Origin: Aldehydirespirator sp965220345
GTDB lineage: Bacteria; Actinomycetota; Acidimicrobiia; Acidimicrobiales; Aldehydirespiratoraceae
Reading direction: 5' to 3'
Assembly: GCA_965220345.1 (NCBI GenBank)
Contig: OZ244822.1
Coordinates: 1,736,001-1,800,000, forward strand
Length of the DNA stretch: 64,000 nt
Part shown: piece by piece, positions 49,615 to 57,551 of the stretch
Numbering within the stretch: position 1 is the first letter of the stretch
How the letters are laid out: each line of letters starts with the position of its first letter
The notes under the pieces: generated by a model
Told to the model about the DNA's origin: nothing
Databases searched by the model: none
Seen by the model: only the letters and a program-made list of their open reading frames with translations
Program-made: the position numbers and the translations under genes

Positions 49615-50898
49615 GTGTCAGCACGCCCTGAAACGCCTGAGATTTATTTGGATCATGCCGCCTCGTCGCCGCTGCGTGCCTCGGCGCGTCGAGCGTGGCT
49701 AGAAGCCGCAGACCGGTATCACGCCAACCCCACTGGATCACATCACGCCGCTCGTGAAGCGCGCCGCGCTCTAGACCAAGCCCGTGAACAGGTAGCGGCA
49801 TGTCTCGGCGCTCATCCAGGAGAGATCGTGTTCACCTCTGGGGGCAGCGAAGCCGACAACATGGCCGTGCGTGGCGCTCTCGGCGCACATAGCTCAGCTC
49901 ACAGCTCAATCCAAAGCTCTGCTCATCAACCTGCGTCGGTGGCGGTGACGACAGCTGTTGAACATCATGCGGTGCTTGATCCTGTGATCTCATCCGGCGG
50001 TGTGATAGTCGGTGTCGATGAGCGCGGCATCATTGATCTGCAAGCGCTAGCGAACGCACTCAAGGAACTACAGGAGCCAAACGAACGAGACGGGCAGCAT
50101 CAAGGTCTGCCAGATGCAGGTAACGCCAGCTCTTCGGTAGCGGTCGTGTCGGTGATGGCGGTCAACAACGAAACCGGTTCGATTAACCCGCTGCGCGAAG
50201 TGGCTGAAGTAGTGCGTGAACTGGCCCCGTCAGCGTTGCTGCACAGCGACGCGGTTCAAGCGATTAACTGGATTGATGTAGCGGCTGCGACCACCGACTT
50301 TGACCTGATTTCGGTTACAGGTCACAAGGTCGGTGCTCCAGTTGGCACCGGTGCTCTTGTGGTGCGTGACGGTGTGCAACTTGATCCTCTGATAATCGGT
50401 GGCGGGCAAGAGCGAGGTCGTCGGGCTGGCACCCCAGATGTGGCTGGAGCGGCAGCGTTTGCGGCTGCGTTAACGGAAGCCACCGAACAGCGCAGCGAAA
50501 GCGTGCAGCGGCTTCGGTTGCTGCGCGACGACCTGATCGACGGCTTGAGCGCGAGTCTCGGTGATCGGTTGATGGTGTCGGCTGCCCCAAACGGATACGT
50601 AGGCAGCCTTGATCACATCGCTGCGGGGATCGCCAACGTTTGCATTGCTGGGGTGCAAAGCGAGGCGCTGCTGTTTTTGCTGGACTCAGCCGGTGTTAGG
50701 GCTTCAGCTGCGTCTTCGTGCTCAAGCGGAGCGCAAGATCCGTCGCATGTGCTTGCAGCGATGGGCGTGCCGCGTGATCTGGCGCTGGGATCGTTGCGGC
50801 TTTCGTTGGGGCATACCACCACTACCGACGAGATTCAGCGGGCAGTCAAGGCAGTAGTTGAGTCGGTGCGGCGCCTTGATCGCTTCGACGGAGGCTGA
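49615..50898 (+). CDS. iscS: cysteine desulfurase (NifS/IscS type)
   Basis: 427 aa PLP enzyme. EIYLDHAASSPLRASARRAW at the start, FTSGGSEADNMAVRGAL, PLP lysine in ISVTGHKVGAPVGTGALVV, active cysteine in SAASSCSSGAQDPSHVL. It supplies sulfur for Fe-S clusters and, with mnmA starting 2 bases after its stop, for tRNA 2-thiouridine. Two insertions with Ser/His or Glu/Gln-rich low complexity (HSSAHSSIQSSAHQP near residue 92; LQEPNERDGQHQGLP near residue 156) lengthen it relative to usual relatives of about 390 aa. Confidence 0.94.
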   Translation: MSARPETPEIYLDHAASSPLRASARRAWLEAADRYHANPTGSHHAAREARRALDQAREQVAACLGAHPGEIVFTSGGSEADNMAVRGALGAHSSAHSSIQSSAHQPASVAVTTAVEHHAVLDPVISSGGVIVGVDERGIIDLQALANALKELQEPNERDGQHQGLPDAGNASSSVAVVSVMAVNNETGSINPLREVAEVVRELAPSALLHSDAVQAINWIDVAAATTDFDLISVTGHKVGAPVGTGALVVRDGVQLDPLIIGGGQERGRRAGTPDVAGAAAFAAALTEATEQRSESVQRLRLLRDDLIDGLSASLGDRLMVSAAPNGYVGSLDHIAAGIANVCIAGVQSEALLFLLDSAGVRASAASSCSSGAQDPSHVLAAMGVPRDLALGSLRLSLGHTTTTDEIQRAVKAVVESVRRLDRFDGG

Positions 50899-50899
50899 A

Positions 50900-51973
50900 A
50901 TGACTGGAACTGTGAAGACTGGGGCTGCGAAAACTCAGCGGGTGTTGGTGGCCATGTCCGGCGGGGTGGACTCGTCGGTGGCAGCAGCGCGCCTGCTTGA
51001 TGAGGGTTATGACATTGCTGGAGTCACCATGAAACTCTGGGGCGGTCCCAGCGACACCGGTTGCTGCTCAGTGTCTGATGTTGATGATGCCCGTTGGGCG
51101 GCGAACGAACTAGGCATTGAGCATCATGTTTTTAATTTTGGCGATGACTTTGAGCAGCATGTGGTGGCACCGTATGCCGCGGATCATGGTGCCGGTTTGA
51201 CACCCAACCCCTGCATTGAATGCAACCGGCACATCAAATTCGATCGTTTGCTGCATCGCGCTGAGGCGCTCGGCTTCGACTTTGTAGCGACCGGTCATCA
51301 CGCCCGTATCGTCTCAACGGCTGCTGGTTTGCGCTTGGGGCGAGGCGCAGACACCGCCAAAGATCAGTCCTATGTGCTGCACATGCTGAGCCCCGAAGTG
51401 CTTCAGCGGCTGCTGTTGCCGGTGGGGGAGACCACCAAGCAGCAGGTGCGCAACGAGGCTGAGGCTCGGGGACTGGTGACAGCGCACAAGCCTGACAGCC
51501 AGGAAGTGTGTTTTATTACCACCTCACAGGGGCGCCGCAATTTCCTTTCTGAGCGGATTCCGATGCGTCCCGGTCGGGTCGTTGACACCGAAGGTGAACA
51601 GGTCGGCAGCGTTGAGTCTCTGGAACTAGTCACTATCGGTCAGCGAAGAGGGCTCGGTGCTGCTGGCGACGGGCGACCTCGCTATGTGCTTGATGTCGAC
51701 ACGCAAACAGCAACCGTGACGGTGGGAAGCCTTGAAGACCTCAACTGCGTCACTACTGCGCTGGCGGACTGGCGCTGGACCGGAGAACCAGTCGACGGTG
51801 AAGTGCTGGTGCAGACCTCAGCTCACAGCACGCCGACAGCAGCCGTGATTGACACTTGCGATGCCGAAGTGCGCTGGGCTGAGCCTCGCCGCAAAGTTGC
51901 ACCAGGTCAGGCCGTGGTCGCCTATCAAGACGACATAGTGGTAGGCGGCGGTACCGCAGCCTTGAGCCCTTGA
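50900..51973 (+). CDS. mnmA: tRNA-specific 2-thiouridylase MnmA
   Basis: About 357 aa. ATP pyrophosphatase loop AMSGGVDSSVAAARLL near residue 13; catalytic Cys in TPNPCIECNRHIKF; second Cys in SQEVCFI; AKDQSYVLHML is the tRNA-binding signature. It thiolates the wobble uridine of Lys, Glu and Gln tRNAs with sulfur relayed from the adjacent desulfurase. ATG 50900 is chosen because it directly follows the iscS stop; the frame is open further up inside iscS. Confidence 0.96.
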   Translation: MTGTVKTGAAKTQRVLVAMSGGVDSSVAAARLLDEGYDIAGVTMKLWGGPSDTGCCSVSDVDDARWAANELGIEHHVFNFGDDFEQHVVAPYAADHGAGLTPNPCIECNRHIKFDRLLHRAEALGFDFVATGHHARIVSTAAGLRLGRGADTAKDQSYVLHMLSPEVLQRLLLPVGETTKQQVRNEAEARGLVTAHKPDSQEVCFITTSQGRRNFLSERIPMRPGRVVDTEGEQVGSVESLELVTIGQRRGLGAAGDGRPRYVLDVDTQTATVTVGSLEDLNCVTTALADWRWTGEPVDGEVLVQTSAHSTPTAAVIDTCDAEVRWAEPRRKVAPGQAVVAYQDDIVVGGGTAALSP

Positions 51974-51996
51974 GACGCAGCCTTGAGCCCTTGAGA
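51955..51996 (+). repeat. 21-bp tandem repeat containing the mnmA stop
   Basis: CGCAGCCTTGAGCCCTTGAGA at 51955-51975 is repeated exactly at 51976-51996, with nine more bases matching after. The mnmA TGA (51971-51973) lies in the first unit. A recent duplication, probably neutral. Confidence 0.85.
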
Positions 51997-52151
51997 CGCA
52001 GCCTGGGTTGCTGGCTTGTATTCCTGACCGAGCTATGCGAGATTTTTAATGCCCGTCGAGCCTATAGATGAGCGCATTTACCTGTTCTTGACAGTCGGCA
52101 GGCTCCAAAACCGTCCATAGTCCGCCACCTTAGCAAACCGGGTGGCAGCGA

Positions 52152-53444
52152 TTATTTTGAGCGGTGACCGCCTGCGTGGCCTCGCCGGAGGATGCATTTG
52201 GCTTGTGCTCTGGGCATGTATTCATTGCAACGGTAACGAAGCTGGGTTCCTGATGGTAGTGCCGCAGTCCCGTCACTCCCCAGATGTGCCTCTATAAAGT
52301 TTCTCACTCGTTCTATAGGGATCAGATCGGTGATGGCGCATCGCCCCTCTTCGCTTAATTGAACGCAGCCATGATGCGCTAATCGGGACGCAATCCTGCG
52401 AGAGGGAGTGCCAGTGTTGAGGTGAGCACTGATTTCTTCTAGCCGTAAGGTTCCGCCGTGTGTGGCTAGCACACTCAGGAACTCTTGCTCTGCGCTCGAC
52501 AGAGCGTTCCAGGTTGGTTCGGCGACATGAGAATCCATGAGGCGAGCGGCTTCGCTGACAGACGCTGTTGCTGCCTGTTCGTCTATTGTGTTGAAGGGAG
52601 CGTTGGCTGCCAACCAGGCACAATGCCCGAGTAGTTGCATTTTGTGAGGTAGCGAGCCGGTCGCGTCTACTAGCTGTTGCAGTGCGGGTTCGGTGATAGT
52701 GCCGTTGGCATCCTGAATAGTCTGCGCCAAGAACCGTGAGGCATCCTCGGTTTTGATGGGCGGCATGGTGTATCTGGTGCTCCGCCTAAAAAATGTCATC
52801 TTGCGGTCTTCTAGCAGCGTGTGATCTAGCTCGCCGAGCCCGGCTCCTAGGAACGCCAGAGGTAAGGATTCGCTTTTGGTTATGTGCTGCATGTCTGCTG
52901 ACAGGCGACGCAGTTCAGAGCGTTCACCGCTATGCAGCTCGTCTAAGACAAGCAACACGCTGACATCTCGACGCGCAGCGTGTTGAGCGAGAGTGGTGAG
53001 TTGTCGTCTCAGGCTCCATTGAGGATTCACCTCTCTCACGATCTGGCGCTGCCACTCTCCTAGCAATGCCCGCACTCCAATGGTGGTGACTTCTCTGTGC
53101 GGTTCACCGGTTATGTCTGGAATCTCGTCATGCGTGTCCTGCGCCCAGACGATGAAGTCTCTAAGCCGCTCGTGGATGCCATCGGTGGCAGCATCCAACA
53201 TCAACACGATCCATCCCGATTTATGAGCGATGTCTCTAGCGAGGTTCAAGACAACCGTTTTACCAGAGCCGCGCGGACCCACCAGCACAGATGTGAAACG
53301 CCGATCTCTAGGACCGCTCGCCAAGCCCTGCCGGAGTGATCGGACCAGCTCGTCTCTGCCGACCATGAGGTGCGGGTCTTGACCGAAATCAGGTGTGAAT
53401 AGGTTAGGTGCTGGCAGATCTTGTGTTCCGAGAGCCTCGCGCAC
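52152..53444 (-). CDS. AAA-family ATP-binding protein (Orc1/Cdc6-like ATPase fold)
   Basis: 430 aa. Walker A LVGPRGSGKTVVLNLARDIA near residue 54, Walker B VLLVLDELHSG near residue 168, a sensor segment LAFLGAGLGEL and later helical and winged-helix-like parts (LSVLATHGGTLRLEEISAHL). The C-terminal 30 residues have paired cysteines and histidines (YRCNEYMPRAQAKCILRRGH), maybe a zinc site. Similar ATPases accompany mobile and accessory regions; the substrate is unknown. Three 20-bp repeats precede the start at 53444. Confidence 0.8.
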   Translation of the reverse strand: MREALGTQDLPAPNLFTPDFGQDPHLMVGRDELVRSLRQGLASGPRDRRFTSVLVGPRGSGKTVVLNLARDIAHKSGWIVLMLDAATDGIHERLRDFIVWAQDTHDEIPDITGEPHREVTTIGVRALLGEWQRQIVREVNPQWSLRRQLTTLAQHAARRDVSVLLVLDELHSGERSELRRLSADMQHITKSESLPLAFLGAGLGELDHTLLEDRKMTFFRRSTRYTMPPIKTEDASRFLAQTIQDANGTITEPALQQLVDATGSLPHKMQLLGHCAWLAANAPFNTIDEQAATASVSEAARLMDSHVAEPTWNALSSAEQEFLSVLATHGGTLRLEEISAHLNTGTPSRRIASRLAHHGCVQLSEEGRCAITDLIPIERVRNFIEAHLGSDGTAALPSGTQLRYRCNEYMPRAQAKCILRRGHAGGHRSK

Positions 53445-53476
53445 GGGCTGATCCTACAGCATCATCGACCTCATCG

Positions 53477-53536
53477 CCGCACTAGTTGTCTCACTACCGC
53501 ACTAGTTGTCTCATAACCGCACTAGTTGTCTCACTA
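53477..53536 (+). repeat. three tandem 20-bp repeats upstream of an AAA ATPase
   Basis: Units 53477-53496, 53497-53516 and 53517-53536 share CCGCACTAGTTGTCTCA with 1-2 changes in the last bases. Each contains the palindrome ACTAGT. The set starts 33 bases upstream of the minus-strand ATPase start, in its promoter region, so iteron- or operator-like binding is possible. Spacing of 20 bases is about two helical turns. Confidence 0.85.
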
Positions 53537-53611
53537 GCCTGAACCGGGTTCCTGTGTCACTGCGGGTCGCTTCGTAGCGTAGGTATTCATGTAAAGCGAG
53601 GGTGAGGTCGG

Positions 53612-54532
53612 TCATTCGATTTTGAGGCCGCGACGCTGCGCTGTTGCTAGAACCGCGGCGGGGCGACTCGGTGACACCAACAGCGCATCAACGCTTTGTT
53701 GTTCACTGCGACCCCGACCAGTGATCACTGGAACTTTCACCGCGGCTGCCAGACGAATCTCCAGAGCCATTCCTAGAGCTTGAGCGCTGAGATCTGTTGC
53801 AGTTGTGTCAGCGTGTGCTAGTCCTATCGACTCAATGCCGCGGCGACCTAGAGGCAGCGGTTCAGCTACAGCCAGATGATCATGGATGACAAGCCCGTTT
53901 GGCACAAAAACCAGCCAGCGCTGGCCGAGGCGATACAGCACATGTGCAGCGAAAGCTGACACCGGCAACCCAATCACGGCACTGACGATCCCCTCTGTCC
54001 AACCGCTATTAGCCAGAAGCAGTGGCCCAACCGCAAGCCCCGCCACAGCAACGACCCACATCGGCACCACCAGACAGGTCATCACCACTGCTGGCGGACG
54101 CAGCAGAAAGCGGCGTTCGTCGCCGTAGCTGGCAGCATCCAACTGACACTGGGCGTAAACGGGTAGCAACACCAAAAGAACGCCGAACAGCCCCGCAGCC
54201 AAAGCGATCCAAGCAGCCAGGTCGTTAGAAGACACAGCCGCGGCAGTCAGTTCTGCTGCGCCCCCGCAGACACCGATGCGAGCTATCGCCAAAGCCCGAG
54301 CGCCTCCCAGCAGCAGAGCCGCCAGCACCACTGCGTAGCCGATCCACATAGCCACGATCACGGTTGCTTGCGCAGAAGGGTTATCGGGGCGCAGCGCCGA
54401 ATGGATCACATCGCCGAACAGTGCTGCCACGCCGACCGTCAGCCATGCCGCAACCACAGGACCGCGTGACAGCAGCGCAGTCCTAGACCGAACACTTTCC
54501 GCGGCACGGGAATCGCTTGACACGGCTGCCAT
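53612..54532 (-). CDS. multi-pass membrane protein of unknown function
   Basis: 306 aa. About six hydrophobic segments, for example PVVAAWLTVGVAALFGDVIH, IVAMWIGYAVVLAALLLGGA and LLVLLPVYAQ, followed by a soluble C-terminal third of beta-rich sequence (QRWLVFVPNGLVIHDHLAVA). That last part resembles a PH-like module. It is divergent from ligA with overlapping upstream regions; I recall similar proteins beside ligA in acidimicrobial genomes. Function unknown. Confidence 0.7.
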   Translation of the reverse strand: MAAVSSDSRAAESVRSRTALLSRGPVVAAWLTVGVAALFGDVIHSALRPDNPSAQATVIVAMWIGYAVVLAALLLGGARALAIARIGVCGGAAELTAAAVSSNDLAAWIALAAGLFGVLLVLLPVYAQCQLDAASYGDERRFLLRPPAVVMTCLVVPMWVVAVAGLAVGPLLLANSGWTEGIVSAVIGLPVSAFAAHVLYRLGQRWLVFVPNGLVIHDHLAVAEPLPLGRRGIESIGLAHADTTATDLSAQALGMALEIRLAAAVKVPVITGRGRSEQQSVDALLVSPSRPAAVLATAQRRGLKIE

Positions 54533-54571
54533 TGTGTCACCCGCCCGCCCGACACCCTCGGCTCGTGGATG

Positions 54572-54577
54572 TAGTCT
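54572..54577 (+). promoter_or_regulatory. -10 box (TAGTCT) of ligA, leaderless
   Basis: TAGTCT ends 5 bases before GTG 54583, which decides the ligA start against the frame opening at 54517. Confidence 0.45.
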
Positions 54578-54582
54578 CGGGG

Positions 54583-56883
54583 GTGATGGTCGATCTAGCA
54601 GTTGCAGGATTCGCTGATTCGGCGGCTCGTGTTCGCGAGCTGCAAGCTCTACTCAACCATCATTCGGCGCTCTACTACCAAGGCGAACCCGAGATCCCTG
54701 ACAGCGAGTTCGACGCTTTGCTGCGAGAGCTGCAATCACTGGAAGCGCAACATCCCGATTTGGTTCACCCAGACTCACCCACTCAACGGGTCGGCGCTCC
54801 GCCTGACACTGCCTTTGAGCCAGTTGAGCACAAACCGCCGATGATGTCGCTGCACAACGCGCTCAACATCGCAGAACTGCGAGCCTGGCATCAGCGTGCG
54901 CTTCGTGCTGTGGCTGCCAACTCAGCTAGCCCTGCATACGGCGAACAAACCCTGAAACTTCCCTTAGCTGACAGTGAGCCAGCTTCGAGCGATCTAGCGG
55001 CTATGCCAGAGCAAGCGCTCGGGGACTTTGCAGTGGAGCTGAAATTCGACGGGCTCGCAATCTCGATTCGTTACGAAGACGGTGTTCTCACAAGAGCTGC
55101 CACCAGAGGCGACGGTCGCATCGGCGAAGATGTCACTCATACGGTGCTTACCATCGCTGATGTGCCGATCCGGCTGAACGGTGAAGCACCAGCAGTATTA
55201 GAAGTGCGCGGCGAGGTGATCATGCGACTGTCGGCATTCGCGCAGCTCAACTCCCGAATCAAGCAGTCCAACTCCGTAATTGAGCATTTCAATGTTCAAG
55301 TTGACCGGTTCAACGCCCGAGTTGAGCAATTCAACGCTCACCTAATTGAGCAAGGCAAAAACCCCGCAAAACCCAAAAAGCTGCTCAAATTACTAAAACC
55401 CTATGTCAATCCCCGCAACGCCGCAGCCGGATCGTTGCGCCAAAAGGATGCTCGTGTCACCGCCGAGCGGGGACTGTCGTTTTGGTGTTATCAGCTCGGT
55501 TACGCCGACCCTGCGCCGAGCTTCGGTTCGCATCTGCAAACCCTGGAATGGCTCGCGTCGTTGGGTCTGCCTGTTGAGGACCACACCACCCGCTTAACAG
55601 ACCTGTCCGCGGTGGAAACCCATGTAGCGGGCTTTGAACAACGCCGCCATGAACTCGACTTTGAGTTCGACGGGATGGTTGTAAAAGTTGATGATCTAGC
55701 GACGCGTGAGCTGCTCGGGGTAGATGCCAAAGCACCGCGCTGGGCTATTGCTTACAAGTTTCCGCCAGAGGAGCGCACCACCAAGCTCAAAGACATTGAA
55801 GTGTCGATAGGGCCTTCAGGTCAGGCCACGCCGTTCGCTCGTCTTGAACCGGTGTTTGTGGGTGGGGTTACAGTCGAAACGGCGACCCTCCACAACTCCG
55901 ATCAGGTGACAGCCAAAGATGTCCGCATTGGCGACACCGTCATCGTACGTCGCGCCGGTGAAGTAATCCCCGAAGTGGTGGGGCCGGTGCTGTCTGAGCG
56001 TTCCGCGGACTCAAAGCCGTGGCAGTTTCCGAAAGATTGTCCTGTATGCGGCTACGAACTGCATCGTGCTGAGGGAATGTCAGCCACGATGTGCATCAAC
56101 TACAAATGCCAACGCCAGATACGGGGCCGTATTGAGCATTTCGTTAGCCGCGGTGCTATGGATATTGAGTATTTGGGAGAGCGTAACATTGACCGTTTCG
56201 TGTCGGAGGGTTTGCTAAATGATGTGGTCGGGCTTTATTCGCTTGACTTTGAGCGGATCCAAGCAATGCCGAAATTGGGCGAAAAATCTGTTACAAACCT
56301 GCAAAATTCGATAGAGGCCAGCAAGCAGCAGCCTTTGCATCGTTTGCTGTTCGCGCTCAGCATCCCTGAGATCGGCCAGGTCAATGCTCAGCTACTAGCT
56401 ACAGCTTTTGGTGACATGGACGCTATTGCCGCAGCTGACGAAGAGGCTTTGGCTGAAGTGGAAGGGTTCGGGTCGATTATCGCGGCCTCGGTGCGGGCCT
56501 GGTTTGATAACCCAGACAACCGCAAACTTATTGAAGGTCTTAAAGCAGCTGGGCTGTGTATGCAGAACACTTCAAGTGCCGACGTAGCCGCAGGCGAAGA
56601 ACTGCCGCAGACTCTGGCTGCGATGTCGGTGGTGGTTACCGGAACGCTTGACGAGTTCAGCCGTGACCAAGCTAAACAAGCCATATTGGCTAGAGGCGGA
56701 GCAGCTCCGTCGGCACCGTCGGCAAGCACAACTGCGCTGGTAGTGGGAACGAAACCCGGTGCCTCCAAGCTCCGCAAAGCTGAAGCTGCTGGGATTGCAA
56801 TAATTGATGAGGCAGCGTTCAAGACACTGCTCGAAACCGGCGAACTACCAGCAACTAGAGCCACCGAACCCAACGAAAGCTGA
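54583..56883 (+). CDS. ligA: NAD-dependent DNA ligase LigA
   Basis: 766 aa, longer than the usual 670-700. Adenylation motif Lys in VELKFDGLAISIRYEDG near residue 158; EVRGEVIMRLSAF; NPRNAAAGSLRQ; OB-fold AIAYKFPPEE; zinc finger CPVCGYELHRAEG with CINYKCQRQ; helix-hairpin-helix LSIPEIGQV; C-terminal BRCT AAMSVVVTGTLDEFSRDQA. It seals nicks in replication and repair. An extra segment of about 36 residues with FN-containing near-repeats (VDRFNARVEQFNAH) lies before NPRNAAAG, and a second insert precedes the adenylation motif. Start GTG 54583, with ATG next. Confidence 0.95.
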   Translation: MMVDLAVAGFADSAARVRELQALLNHHSALYYQGEPEIPDSEFDALLRELQSLEAQHPDLVHPDSPTQRVGAPPDTAFEPVEHKPPMMSLHNALNIAELRAWHQRALRAVAANSASPAYGEQTLKLPLADSEPASSDLAAMPEQALGDFAVELKFDGLAISIRYEDGVLTRAATRGDGRIGEDVTHTVLTIADVPIRLNGEAPAVLEVRGEVIMRLSAFAQLNSRIKQSNSVIEHFNVQVDRFNARVEQFNAHLIEQGKNPAKPKKLLKLLKPYVNPRNAAAGSLRQKDARVTAERGLSFWCYQLGYADPAPSFGSHLQTLEWLASLGLPVEDHTTRLTDLSAVETHVAGFEQRRHELDFEFDGMVVKVDDLATRELLGVDAKAPRWAIAYKFPPEERTTKLKDIEVSIGPSGQATPFARLEPVFVGGVTVETATLHNSDQVTAKDVRIGDTVIVRRAGEVIPEVVGPVLSERSADSKPWQFPKDCPVCGYELHRAEGMSATMCINYKCQRQIRGRIEHFVSRGAMDIEYLGERNIDRFVSEGLLNDVVGLYSLDFERIQAMPKLGEKSVTNLQNSIEASKQQPLHRLLFALSIPEIGQVNAQLLATAFGDMDAIAAADEEALAEVEGFGSIIAASVRAWFDNPDNRKLIEGLKAAGLCMQNTSSADVAAGEELPQTLAAMSVVVTGTLDEFSRDQAKQAILARGGAAPSAPSASTTALVVGTKPGASKLRKAEAAGIAIIDEAAFKTLLETGELPATRATEPNES

Positions 56884-57005
56884 GCACTCGCCGAACTCTC
56901 GCTGAGCCATCAATGAGCCATCAAAGGTAGAGCCTGCGAGGAGACTCAAAACCGATCAGGCTCAGACGCATCAGCTACTCAGCACACTCAAGACATTCAA
57001 GATGC

Positions 57006-57545
57006 TCAAGATACTGAGAAGCACCAGCGCACGGTGTCGGCTTCTTCAGGGCGGGCTATCAGCACAAAAGTCGCCACCGCACAGTTGACATCAGGTGATA
57101 AAGCTTCGATCAGCTGTCCCGCGCCCGGGTTGAACTCGAAACGGTTGAGCCCTTCCACATGCAATACCTCGTCGGTGACATCCACCGCTCCAGTAGTCCC
57201 AGAGCCAGGGAAGATCACCAGAGATGACATCTGGTAGCGGGGATCAAGCACCACTCCCACCTGCTGCTGCTGTAGGACTTCGTCACCAGCAGCAGGTATC
57301 ACACGATCCACTGCTGGGCTGGCCGTCGCCGCGTTGTCGCTGTCGTCTTCGCCTGAGACCAGCGCTGACACCACCAAACCGGCTATTCCGAAGAGAATCA
57401 GAGCCGCGATGCTCACACGGATACGCAACGAACTACGAGATGTTGATGTTTTGTGAGTCGGTGATGTCTGACTTGGAGCTTGATCCGCGACCTGTGCGCT
57501 GCTTTGACCGTTGTTTTGCGGGTGGGCAGTCATAGCAGCGGTCAC
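57006..57545 (-). CDS. single-pass membrane protein, unknown
   Basis: 179 aa, perhaps starting at ATG 57533. A cytoplasmic Gln/Ser/Thr-rich head, one membrane segment (VSIAALILFGIAGLVVSALV, residues about 46-65), an acidic spacer and an extracellular beta-rich domain with RYQMSSLVIFPGSGTTGAVD and two cysteines (VNCAVATF and RWCFSVS) that could form a disulfide. Divergent from the pseudokinase gene, 6 bases away, and may share its regulation. No family recognised. Confidence 0.6.
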   Translation of the reverse strand: MTAAMTAHPQNNGQSSAQVADQAPSQTSPTHKTSTSRSSLRIRVSIAALILFGIAGLVVSALVSGEDDSDNAATASPAVDRVIPAAGDEVLQQQQVGVVLDPRYQMSSLVIFPGSGTTGAVDVTDEVLHVEGLNRFEFNPGAGQLIEALSPDVNCAVATFVLIARPEEADTVRWCFSVS

Positions 57546-57551
57546 GGTACC

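Noticed and set aside
53477..53536. CRISPR array
   Set aside because: The units are directly abutting 20-bp repeats without unique spacers, only three copies, and no cas genes are present.
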